From Propionibacteriaceae bacterium (GTDB lineage Bacteria > Actinomycetota > Actinomycetes > Propionibacteriales > Propionibacteriaceae), in contig JAIRKB010000234.1 in NCBI GenBank assembly GCA_031260385.1, positions 1-5,916 of the forward strand: a stretch of DNA of 5,916 nucleotides, written 5' to 3'. Positions within the stretch are counted from its first letter, which is position 1, and every line of letters starts with the position of its first letter. This document shows positions 1 through 5,916 of this stretch, piece by piece. The position numbers and the translations under genes are program-made. The notes beneath the pieces are model-generated. The model was not told where the DNA came from, did not search any database, and worked only from the letters and a program-made list of their open reading frames with translations.

Positions 1-20
1 CCAATTAGTACGATACTCAC
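1..20 (-). CDS. aroK: Probable shikimate kinase, first codons only
   Basis: A GTG at 20-18 overlaps the aroC TGA stop as GTGA, a typical coupled junction. The frame reads MSIVLIG to the window edge, matching the beta strand that leads into the Walker A loop (usually VLIGPPGxGKS/T) of shikimate kinase. aroK after aroC is the usual actinobacterial order, and the enzyme would phosphorylate the product of AroE. Only six full codons are visible, so the call rests on position, overlap and this short strand. AroB or another P-loop protein is less likely. Confidence 0.65.
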
Positions 21-1210
21 CAGCTACCCGCCATTCCTGCCGCGTCGAGTCGCACCCGATACCCCTGAACGGCGGCCCTGACATCACCAAGGGTGTCACC
101 GCCGAACTTCTCGATGGCTGCTTCGGCGATCACCAAGGCCGCCATCGCCTCTGCGACCACGCCAGCCGCTGGTACGGCACAGATATCGGAGCGCTGGTGG
201 TGGGCGGGCGCCGGACCACCCGTCGAAATGTCGACACTTGCCAGAGCCTGAGGCACAGTGGGAATTGGTTTCATGGCGATTCGCAACCGAATCACCTCGC
301 CATTGGACATACCCCCCTCAATGCCGCCGGCCCGATTGGTCGTCCGCCGAATCCGGCCACCGTCGAAGACCATCGGATCATGGGCCGCCGAGCCGAGACT
401 AGGCGCTAACTCAAAGCCGTCACCAATCTCAACCCCCTTGATCGCGGGAATGGAGATCAACCCCGCCGCCAGACGGGCATCAAGCCGCCGCGCCGCTGCG
501 ATATGGCTACCTAATCCCGGTGGAACACCCCAGATCAGAACCTCGACCACCCCACCCAGCGTGTCACCGCCGTCGGTGGTCGTCGTAATAAGCTCCTGCA
601 TCCGGGCACTAGCCTGGGGATCAAAACAGCGCACTGGGTCGGCATCAATCGCTGCTAGATTCTCAAAACTAGGGCTAGTTGGAGCCGCCTCAATCCCCCC
701 AATCGCCACGACATGACTGAGCAGGCTTATCCCCAGCCCTTGACGAAGATACTGGCGCGCCACCTCGCCGAGGGCAACCCGGATCGCCGTCTCCCGCGCC
801 GACGCCCGCTCCAAGATCGGTCGTGCCTCGCCAAAATCGTACTTCTGCATCCCCGCCAGATCAGCATGCCCCGGTCGCGGTCGCGTCAGAGCCTCCCCGC
901 GAGCCTGCCCGGCTAGCACCTCCGGATCAATGGGATCCGCCGACATCACCGTCGACCATTTTGGCCATTCCGTGTTGGCGATCTCAATCGAGACTGGCGA
1001 CCCTATGGTCTCACCCTGAACCACCCCCCCGGTGATTCGCACCTGGTCCTGCTCAAAGCCCATCCGCGCCCCGCGTCCCGCCCCCAAGCGCCGCCGCGCC
1101 AAGGCCTGCCTAAGATCATCGGTTGATAGACGTACGTGAGCCGGGATTCCCTCGATAATGCCCGTCAGCACCGGACCATGGGACTCCCCAGCAGTTAGAT
1201 ATCGCAACAC
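17..1210 (-). CDS. aroC: Chorismate synthase
   Basis: Cytoplasmic FMN-dependent lyase, a homotetramer in the family, which converts 5-enolpyruvylshikimate-3-phosphate to chorismate, the last shared precursor of aromatic amino acids, folate and quinones. It has 397 residues, typical for actinobacteria. Signatures: TAGESHGPVLTGIIEG (6-21) with active-site H11; RRRLGAGRGARM (39-50), a basic substrate-binding stretch; TRPRPGHADLAGMQKY (109-124) with H115; ERASARETAIRVALG (134-148); GGIEGGMSNGE (295-305) near the FMN and substrate; and HHQRSDICAVPAAGVVAEAM (337-356). The start is GTG (1210-1208), two residues before the conserved YLTAGESHG, so little room for an alternative exists. There is no Shine-Dalgarno, and a leaderless start is likely. 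The stop TGA (19-17) overlaps a GTG that seems to begin aroK. No missing key residue is seen. Confidence 0.98.
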   Translation of the reverse strand: MLRYLTAGESHGPVLTGIIEGIPAHVRLSTDDLRQALARRRLGAGRGARMGFEQDQVRITGGVVQGETIGSPVSIEIANTEWPKWSTVMSADPIDPEVLAGQARGEALTRPRPGHADLAGMQKYDFGEARPILERASARETAIRVALGEVARQYLRQGLGISLLSHVVAIGGIEAAPTSPSFENLAAIDADPVRCFDPQASARMQELITTTTDGGDTLGGVVEVLIWGVPPGLGSHIAAARRLDARLAAGLISIPAIKGVEIGDGFELAPSLGSAAHDPMVFDGGRIRRTTNRAGGIEGGMSNGEVIRLRIAMKPIPTVPQALASVDISTGGPAPAHHQRSDICAVPAAGVVAEAMAALVIAEAAIEKFGGDTLGDVRAAVQGYRVRLDAAGMAGSW

Positions 1211-1216
1211 AGGGCC

Positions 1217-1222
1217 AGTCTA
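1217..1222 (-). promoter_or_regulatory. Candidate -10 box for leaderless aroC transcript
   Basis: On the minus strand TAGACT fits the actinobacterial -10 form TANNNT and is followed by exactly six bases (GGCCCT) and then the aroC GTG. This spacing places the expected transcription start on the first base of the start codon, as in leaderless mRNAs that are common in Actinomycetota. The absence of a Shine-Dalgarno before this GTG agrees. No recognisable -35 hexamer is present 17 bases upstream. The element lies in the 72-base aroE-aroC gap, the only noncoding space in the window. A second TANNNT-like box, TAGCCT, is at 1257-1252. Confidence 0.5.
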
Positions 1223-1243
1223 CCGACACCAGATCCCTTGCGC

Positions 1244-1300
1244 GGCCACTTAGGCTAGTCGGCCCGTCGAATGTGGGGTTCTTTACTCGCCTAACTGGCC
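1244..1300. repeat. Imperfect inverted repeat between aroE and aroC
   Basis: Arms at 1244-1259 and 1285-1300 pair at 14 of 16 positions (core TTAGGC against GCCTAA, both ending in GGCC), with a 25-base loop. The right arm covers the last aroE codons and touches its TAA stop. The left arm reaches to about 22 bases upstream of the aroC -10-like box, so it lies next to or over the -35 region. No T-run follows on the minus strand, so this is not a standard intrinsic terminator. It could be an operator, an mRNA processing or stability hairpin, or a weak attenuator; the sequence does not decide between these. Confidence 0.55.
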
Positions 1301-2089
1301 GCGCGATGAGGTCAGGTCCGCGGCGACGGCGTGGAGAAGCGAGGGGTCCACACTTTGGGTGGTCATTAACTCGATTTGGGCGAGGGCTTGGGTGCAGAGG
1401 AGATCCAAACCGGTGATAACCCGCGCTCCCTGAGCCGCCGCCAGACTGGCCAGAGGAGTGGGCCAAGGATCGTACAAAACATCAAAGACCACGCGCGGAC
1501 AGATCCGATCAGCCAACCAGTCCAGCGCCACAGCCGAGGGTACGGTGGAAATTAGCACCTCGGGCGGGTCACCCGCCGCAACCGTGATCCCCCAGCCGGC
1601 GGCATCGGCGGCTAGACGAGCCGTCTTCACCTGATCGCGGGCTCGTACACTCACCTGCTTGACCCCAAGACACGACAAAGCAAAGACCACCGACCGGGCG
1701 GTGGCGCCGTTGCCGTACACCTCAATCGTGCTCATAGCCGGAGTCACGGTATCGCCAAGCAGACTGACCACGGCTGTCACATCGGTGTTATAGATACGCG
1801 TCGTCTGGGGATCGGAAGGATGACCATCAAAGATCACCGTGTTCCCGACGCCAAGACGAGCCACGATCGCATCCGGGCGACCAAGTCGTACGATCGCCTC
1901 CTTACAGGGCATAGTCACCGAGAGCCCCCGCCAGTCAGAACCTAAGCCCGCCACAAAAGCGGCAACCTGATCGGCGGTCAGTTCGTGGCGTTCATAACGC
2001 CAGTCCAACCCCAAGGCCTCATAGGCGGCTTGGTGTAGCTGTGGTGACAGCGAATGGGCGATCGGTGACCCGATAACAGCGCAAATCAA
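1283..2089 (-). CDS. aroE: Shikimate dehydrogenase (NADP-dependent)
   Basis: Cytoplasmic enzyme that reduces 3-dehydroshikimate to shikimate, the fourth step of the shikimate pathway. It has 268 residues, normal for the family. The N-terminal substrate domain has GSPIAHSLSP (7-16; the SLSP serines bind the shikimate carboxylate), LSVTMPCKEA (56-65) with catalytic K63, and NTD (101-103) with catalytic D103. In the second motif Ser replaces the Asn of the common NVTxPxK form. The nucleotide-binding loop is VYGNGATARS (124-133), and R149/R151 after the second strand are likely contacts for the NADP 2'-phosphate. The C-terminal part has DVLYDPWPTPLA (203-214) and GLDLLCTQALAQIELM (227-242). The start is TTG (2089-2087), the only possible start between the mltG stop and the conserved AVIGSP segment. 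No Shine-Dalgarno is visible in the 20 upstream bases, so expression probably depends on termination-reinitiation from mltG. The stop is TAA. Quinate dehydrogenase is an unlikely alternative given the neighbours. Confidence 0.97.
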   Translation of the reverse strand: MICAVIGSPIAHSLSPQLHQAAYEALGLDWRYERHELTADQVAAFVAGLGSDWRGLSVTMPCKEAIVRLGRPDAIVARLGVGNTVIFDGHPSDPQTTRIYNTDVTAVVSLLGDTVTPAMSTIEVYGNGATARSVVFALSCLGVKQVSVRARDQVKTARLAADAAGWGITVAAGDPPEVLISTVPSAVALDWLADRICPRVVFDVLYDPWPTPLASLAAAQGARVITGLDLLCTQALAQIELMTTQSVDPSLLHAVAADLTSSRGQLGE

Positions 2090-2095
2090 GGGGGC

Positions 2096-3307
2096 TCAGT
2101 CCGGACAGGAAGCGGGATTCTCGCGACACCACTTCCGGTAGATCTCCCTTTGCTGAACATGCTCATCATAGGTATCGGCAAACAAGGTTTCGCCGGTGTC
2201 CAGGTTGATCGTCACGAAGTACAGCCAGTTCCCCTCGGCTGGATTGACCGCTGCCATTAAGGCGGATCGGCTAGGAGAGTTGATCGGTGTCAGCGGCAAA
2301 CCAGAGAAGTTATAGACCCCCCATGGCGTTTCGGTGTCCTGGTTGCCTTCTTCAAGGTTAGCTTTCCCCGAACGGTTCAATCCGTAGTTCACAACGGAGT
2401 CCATCTGGAGGGGCATATCTTCTTTAAGACGGTTATAAATTACGCGGGCGACCTTAGGACGGTCTGCTTCGATAAAGACCTCGGCTTCAATGATGCTAGC
2501 GATGATGATGATCTCGCGGGCCGAATAACCGAGCGCCTGGGCCTTGGCTGCAATATCGAGATCCTTTGGCCCGGTGACGTCGTTAAACTCCTCGGCAAAC
2601 CGGGCCAAGATGGACTTAACACCGGTGTCGATCGGTGGAGTAAAGAAATATGTATCAGGGAAGAGGAAACCCTCCAACTTGGTGGCATCCTCGATTTCAA
2701 CGTTGCCCCTAAACGGTCCGGTCCAATCCTGTTCCGCCCATTTGCTCAGGCCAATCGACTTTGGATCGGCGACAATCTCCGCGAGAGCCGCCTCAATCTT
2801 CTCTGGTGTCCAGCCCAAGCGCTTGACATCATCTTCGTTGAGGTCTAAATCGTCGATCAAGGTCTCAAAGAGCGAACTTAGCCGCCGGCCCTCCCGCATC
2901 GTGATCTTCATGATCCACTTATTGTCCGGATCATTCATCATCTTCGCGGCCGTCTTGGCTGGTAGATGGGTCAAGATATTCCAGGTCCCCGGCACGGGGC
3001 CAGCCGCCAATTTCAGGGCCTCGCGTTCAAATAAACCCGGGTCCCGGATTACATCGAGACCAACCAGCGAGTCTGCGACTGTTCCCCAGCCGACGCCCTC
3101 ACGGACAATCACCTGGGTGGCCGTTCCGCCATCGCCGATGTAATCGTCTTGTTGACGCCAATCCATATAAGCGCCATAACCTTTCACCCCAACAACGGCC
3201 ATTCCACCAAGCAGGATCACGAAAGACAAGGTGACGGCGATCGCAGACTTGGTGCGTCGTGAAGCCTCGGTGCCAATCCACCTAACCTCATTGTTCTCGT
3301 CAAACAC
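2096..3307 (-). CDS. mltG: Endolytic murein transglycosylase MltG (YceG family)
   Basis: Membrane-anchored lytic transglycosylase that cuts nascent peptidoglycan glycans and so limits strand length. The protein is 403 residues. A short cytoplasmic tail with basic residues (RRTK, 17-20) precedes one transmembrane helix at about 21-43; the rest should be extracytoplasmic. The YceG domain shows LEGFLFPDTY (211-220), then IIIIASIIEAEVF (266-278), where E274 aligns with the catalytic Glu of E. coli MltG (E218), then VARVIYNRL (286-294), LQMDSVVNYGL (300-310) and GLPLTPINSPS (336-346). The tail contains the protein's only two cysteines, C394 and C401. The GTG start at 3307-3305 is well supported by AAGGAGG (3320-3314), with 6 bases between the SD and the start. 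It overlaps ruvX by 8 bases. The stop TGA is 6 bases before the aroE start and in the same frame. Pairing with ruvX and aroE is a conserved actinobacterial arrangement. Confidence 0.96.
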   Translation of the reverse strand: MFDENNEVRWIGTEASRRTKSAIAVTLSFVILLGGMAVVGVKGYGAYMDWRQQDDYIGDGGTATQVIVREGVGWGTVADSLVGLDVIRDPGLFEREALKLAAGPVPGTWNILTHLPAKTAAKMMNDPDNKWIMKITMREGRRLSSLFETLIDDLDLNEDDVKRLGWTPEKIEAALAEIVADPKSIGLSKWAEQDWTGPFRGNVEIEDATKLEGFLFPDTYFFTPPIDTGVKSILARFAEEFNDVTGPKDLDIAAKAQALGYSAREIIIIASIIEAEVFIEADRPKVARVIYNRLKEDMPLQMDSVVNYGLNRSGKANLEEGNQDTETPWGVYNFSGLPLTPINSPSRSALMAAVNPAEGNWLYFVTINLDTGETLFADTYDEHVQQREIYRKWCRENPASCPD

Positions 3308-3767
3308 CTGGGTCCTCCTTCGTTACCGCTTGCCCGATTGTCTGCCCTCGCTCCAACGCGGCTAGCACAGACTCTAGAATACCGACTGCAGCCGCAGAGT
3401 CCACTATCGGCCGGGCCTTCTTGGCGTTTCGCCCCGCCGCCCGCAGGCGCTTATGGGCCTGGGCGGTCGACAGACGCTCATCAACCAACCACACTGGGAT
3501 AGCGACCTTAGCGGCTAGTCGTGCCGCGATGTCCGCGACCTTGCTGGCCGCGATTCCGACCTGGCCATCGAGGGTCAGCGGATAGCCGATGATCAAACCC
3601 ACTGCCCCCAGATTCCCGACCAACTCGACGATGCGCTCCTCAACCCCACTATCGGCCGGGATAACCTCCAGTGGATAAGCCAGGATCCGCTCCTGGTCAC
3701 AGGCCGCGACCCCAACCCGGGCTGACCCCAGATCGATCGCCAGCAAGACCCCACGTTCCTCAGCCAA
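3300..3767 (-). CDS. ruvX: RuvX/YqgF-family RNase H-fold nuclease
   Basis: Small cytoplasmic protein of the YqgF family, variously described as a putative Holliday junction resolvase and as an RNase acting on pre-16S rRNA; which role applies here cannot be told from sequence. With the chosen TTG start (3767-3765) it is 155 residues, within the usual 138-160. Motifs: AIDLGSARVGVAACD (10-24), the RNase H-fold first strand with acidic D12; LIIGYPLTLDGQVG (58-71); VDERLSTAQA (95-104); and IVDSAAAVGILESVL (121-135), with a second conserved Asp at 123. Start choice is uncertain. A GTG at 3854 would add 29 residues that only read through the end of alaS and show no family similarity. A second TTG at 3746-3744 would give 148 residues starting two residues before AIDLG, with a GAGGAA about 9 bases upstream. 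The 3767 start overlaps alaS by 8 bases, suggesting translational coupling. The stop TGA (3302-3300) lies inside mltG. Confidence 0.93.
   Translation of the reverse strand: MAEERGVLLAIDLGSARVGVAACDQERILAYPLEVIPADSGVEERIVELVGNLGAVGLIIGYPLTLDGQVGIAASKVADIAARLAAKVAIPVWLVDERLSTAQAHKRLRAAGRNAKKARPIVDSAAAVGILESVLAALERGQTIGQAVTKEDPGV
3314..3320 (-). promoter_or_regulatory. Strong Shine-Dalgarno of mltG
   Basis: On the minus strand AAGGAGG lies 6 bases before the GTG start of mltG and inside the last codons of ruvX. It is the only near-perfect anti-16S match in front of any start in this window, and it fixes the mltG start. It suggests that mltG can recruit ribosomes independently rather than relying only on coupling to ruvX. 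Confidence 0.85.
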
Positions 3768-5916
3768 GAGCGTTACCGATAACTTCCAAAGCCTGGGGGG
3801 CGGCTGCAGGATCGGTGCCACCGCCTTGGGCGAGATCGTCCGATCCGCCACCACGTCCGCCCATCGCCGCCGCCGCTAAGCTGACCAAGCGACCGGCGCC
3901 TAGGCCGCGTTCGCGAGCCGCCGCCGTGGTCGCGACTACGATCGTCGGTTTCGGGGTCGTCGCGATCAGGGCCACCACGGCCGGGGCACTACCAAGTTGC
4001 CCTCGTACCTCATTGGCGAGCGAGCGCAGATCAGCCACATCCGGATCAAGCGCGGCGACGAAACGAATCCCACCACGATCAAGGGCCGAAGCGACCAGGT
4101 TCTTCGCCAAGTCGCCCGCTTGCGCCGCCTTCAGATCAGCGATCGCCTTCTCCGCTTGTTTCAGCTGGACGAGTAGTTTGGCTACCCGGTCTTCAAGCTG
4201 AGCCGGTTGGACCTTGAGGGTGTTCGCCAGGTTAGCGACCAGCGCCCGCTCAGCCGCTAGATGATCGAAAGCATCAGTCGACACCAAGGCTTCGAGGCGA
4301 CGTACGCCCGAACCAATCGAGCCCTCCGAGATCAAGCTCAAAAGCCCGATTTGGGAGGTTGACTGCACATGGGTGCCGCCGCAGAGCTCCCGCGACCAGG
4401 GACCCGCCAACTCGACCACCCGGACGATCTCACCGTACTTCTCCCCAAACATTGCCTGGGCGCCGAGGGCCTTGGCCTGGTCGAGAGACATCTGGGAGGC
4501 GGTGACCGCCCAATCGGCCCGGATCGCCTGATTGACGACCCCCTCAAGTTCCTGTTTCTGGTCTTCCGACAACCCAGCGAGAGCGTTGAAATCGAAACGC
4601 AGATAGCCGGGTTTGTTGTATGACCCGGCCTGGTGGGTGGCCTGGCCCAAGAGTTGGCGGAGCCCGGCATTAATCAGGTGGGTTGCGGTATGGGCTTGAC
4701 AGGCCCCAAAACGCGCGGCGCCATCAACTGCCGCTACCACCTCGGCGCCGGTGGCGATCGTCCCATCGGTAATCACGCCGCGGTGGACGATCAGACCGGG
4801 AATCGGCTCTTGAACGTCGACAATATCGACACTCAAGCCAGCAGCCGTAATCAGACCGGAGTCACTATCCTGGCCGCCCGCTTCGGCATAGAACGGGGTT
4901 TCCCCAAGCTGGATCTCGACCTCATCACCAACCGAAGCGGCTGAGACCGCCTGCCCATTCTTGATCAGACCAAGCACCCGACTGGTGACGGTCAAATCGG
5001 TGAAACCAAGGAACTGGGATTCACCCGAGCGCCGCAGTTCGCCGTAAGCCGCCTGAGAGGTGAGATTGCCTTTCTTGGCCTTCGCATCGGCCTTGGCCCG
5101 GGCCTTCTGTTCGGCCATCAAGGTCTGGAAACCGGCCTTATCAACCGTGATCCCCGCCTCTTCAGCCATCTCTAGTGTCAGATCGATCGGGAAACCGTAG
5201 GTGTCGTGAAGCTGGAACGCCTTGTCACCTGGCAATTCGACGGCCTTGGTGGCCTTCAGCTTGGTCACCGCCAGGTCGAATAGCTGGGTGCCAGAAGCCA
5301 AGGTCCGCGAGAAGGTCTCCTCTTCAGCGCCCGCCACGGCGACGATCCGCGGCCATTGCTCGGCGATCTCCGGATAAGAGGCCACCATCTGATCGCGGCT
5401 AACACTCAGCAACTCCAGCAGGGTCGGTTCCATCACCCCGAGCAACCGCATCGAGCGCATCGAGCGCCGCAACAGCCGTCGCAAGACATAACCGCGCGCT
5501 TCATTGCCGGGAGTGACGCCATCGGTGATCAACATCAAGGCCGACCGGATATGATCAGCGACCACCCGCATCCGAATATCGTCTTCAACTTGCTTACCGT
5601 ACGGCTTGCGCGCTAACTCACTAGCGCGGGCGATCACCGGGAAAACCTGGTCAATCTCATAGAGATTCTCGACACCCTGCAGGAGGTAAGCCGCCCGCTC
5701 CAAACCGGCACCGGTGTCGATATTGCTAGTCGGGAGCTTCGCCGAAATATCAAAGTCGTCTTTGGCGCGCACCACCGACAGATCCTCAGTTTGGAAGACC
5801 AGGTTCCAGATCTCGAGGAAGCGATCTTCGTCAACGATTGGTCCGCCATCCGGTCCATAAGCTGGTCCCCGGTCGATATAGATCTCCGAGCAGGGACCAC
5901 CCGGCCCGGGCACGCC
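3760..5916 (-). CDS. alaS: Alanyl-tRNA synthetase, 5' end cut by window edge
   Basis: Cytoplasmic class II enzyme that attaches alanine to tRNA-Ala and hydrolyses mischarged Ser- and Gly-tRNA-Ala. About 718 residues are visible; the usual length is near 880-900, so roughly 170 N-terminal residues, including motifs 1 and part of 2, lie beyond position 5916. This is a window cut, not a truncated gene. Numbering from the codon at 5913: GPGGPCSEIY (3-12) belongs to the catalytic core, TGAGLERAAY (67-76) is class II motif 3, and TPFYAEAGGQ (339-348) opens the editing domain. HTATH (408-412) and CGGTH (511-515) supply the four zinc ligands of the editing site, known for the family as HxxxH and CxxxH. 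Residues about 570-600 look like a coiled coil. The C-Ala domain ends with a glycine-rich stretch, GGRGGGSDDLAQGGG (685-699). The stop is TGA at 3762-3760. The end overlaps the likely ruvX start by 8 bases. The codon at 5913 is GTG but lies inside a conserved motif and is not a start. Confidence 0.98.
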   Translation of the reverse strand, partial: GVPGPGGPCSEIYIDRGPAYGPDGGPIVDEDRFLEIWNLVFQTEDLSVVRAKDDFDISAKLPTSNIDTGAGLERAAYLLQGVENLYEIDQVFPVIARASELARKPYGKQVEDDIRMRVVADHIRSALMLITDGVTPGNEARGYVLRRLLRRSMRSMRLLGVMEPTLLELLSVSRDQMVASYPEIAEQWPRIVAVAGAEEETFSRTLASGTQLFDLAVTKLKATKAVELPGDKAFQLHDTYGFPIDLTLEMAEEAGITVDKAGFQTLMAEQKARAKADAKAKKGNLTSQAAYGELRRSGESQFLGFTDLTVTSRVLGLIKNGQAVSAASVGDEVEIQLGETPFYAEAGGQDSDSGLITAAGLSVDIVDVQEPIPGLIVHRGVITDGTIATGAEVVAAVDGAARFGACQAHTATHLINAGLRQLLGQATHQAGSYNKPGYLRFDFNALAGLSEDQKQELEGVVNQAIRADWAVTASQMSLDQAKALGAQAMFGEKYGEIVRVVELAGPWSRELCGGTHVQSTSQIGLLSLISEGSIGSGVRRLEALVSTDAFDHLAAERALVANLANTLKVQPAQLEDRVAKLLVQLKQAEKAIADLKAAQAGDLAKNLVASALDRGGIRFVAALDPDVADLRSLANEVRGQLGSAPAVVALIATTPKPTIVVATTAAARERGLGAGRLVSLAAAAMGGRGGGSDDLAQGGGTDPAAAPQALEVIGNALG

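Noticed and set aside
258..716. Plus-strand open frame opposite aroC
   Set aside because: No family resemblance and a biased composition; a shadow of the aroC codons.
1244..1300. Intrinsic terminator after aroE
   Set aside because: The hairpin has a 25-base loop, two mismatches and no following U-run in the minus-strand transcript; it is kept only as an inverted repeat of unknown role.
1116..1466. Minus-strand open frame bridging the aroE end and the aroC start in another frame
   Set aside because: It crosses the intergenic gap and overlaps both conserved genes out of frame, with Arg/Pro/Gly-rich sequence and no motif.
2501..2512. Trinucleotide run (GAT)4 in mltG
   Set aside because: It reads as four Ile ATC codons in a hydrophobic strand just before the catalytic Glu. 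It is in frame and consistent with the family, with no sign of slippage.
2544..3143. Long plus-strand open frame (199 codons) opposite mltG
   Set aside because: Ser/Pro/Arg-rich translation with no domain, entirely antisense to a conserved gene; its length follows from the codon pattern of mltG.
3671..4201. Plus-strand open frame opposite ruvX and the alaS 3' end
   Set aside because: Pro/Arg/Ala/Ser-rich low-complexity product, no promoter or ribosome site seen, spans the junction of two solid genes.
5449..5466. Tandem copy of a 9-base unit (CATCGAGCG twice) in alaS
   Set aside because: It encodes SMRSMR in a segment where AlaRS normally has a same-length RAVRSMR-like stretch, so it is not an insertion or an expanding repeat.
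5911..5916. alaS as a truncated or split gene starting at the GTG at 5913
   Set aside because: The GTG sits within the conserved segment before GPGGPCSEIY and the frame is open to the window edge, so the missing part is simply outside.

Overview
The window is a compact stretch of bacterial core genome with every gene on the minus strand. Read in the direction of transcription (right to left) the order is alaS (5' end outside the window), ruvX (yqgF), mltG, aroE, aroC and the first codons of what looks like aroK. The order alaS-ruvX-mltG-aroE, followed by the late shikimate genes, is the classic arrangement of Actinomycetota. The AlaRS and chorismate synthase sequences also have an actinobacterial look (for example ARMGFEQDQV and NTEWPKWSTVMSADP in AroC). 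By eye the GC content is about 58-60 percent, moderate for the phylum. I cannot place it below phylum from sequence alone.

Layout: 5916-3760 alaS, about four fifths of the protein (catalytic motif 3, editing domain, C-Ala domain). 3767-3300 ruvX, probably starting at a TTG inside the end of alaS. 3307-2096 mltG, starting at a GTG inside the end of ruvX behind a near-perfect Shine-Dalgarno. 2089-1283 aroE, starting at a TTG six bases after the mltG stop and in the same frame. Then comes the only real intergenic gap, 1282-1211 (72 bases), which holds an imperfect inverted repeat and a -10-like box placed exactly as expected for a leaderless aroC transcript. 1210-17 is aroC. At 20-1 a GTGA stop/start overlap opens a reading frame MSIVLIG, the expected beginning of shikimate kinase.

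The genes serve four processes: charging and proofreading of tRNA-Ala (AlaRS), RNA/Holliday-junction nuclease activity (RuvX), control of nascent glycan strand length at the membrane (MltG), and the late shikimate pathway toward chorismate (AroE makes shikimate, AroK would phosphorylate it, AroC makes chorismate). The tight spacing suggests one message from alaS to aroE, with aroC-aroK also able to use its own promoter. No mobile element, CRISPR array, tRNA, rRNA or convincing novel system is visible. The points worth a second look are small-scale: the aroE-aroC gap, the start-codon and overlap choices, and a strong excess of the tetramer GATC.
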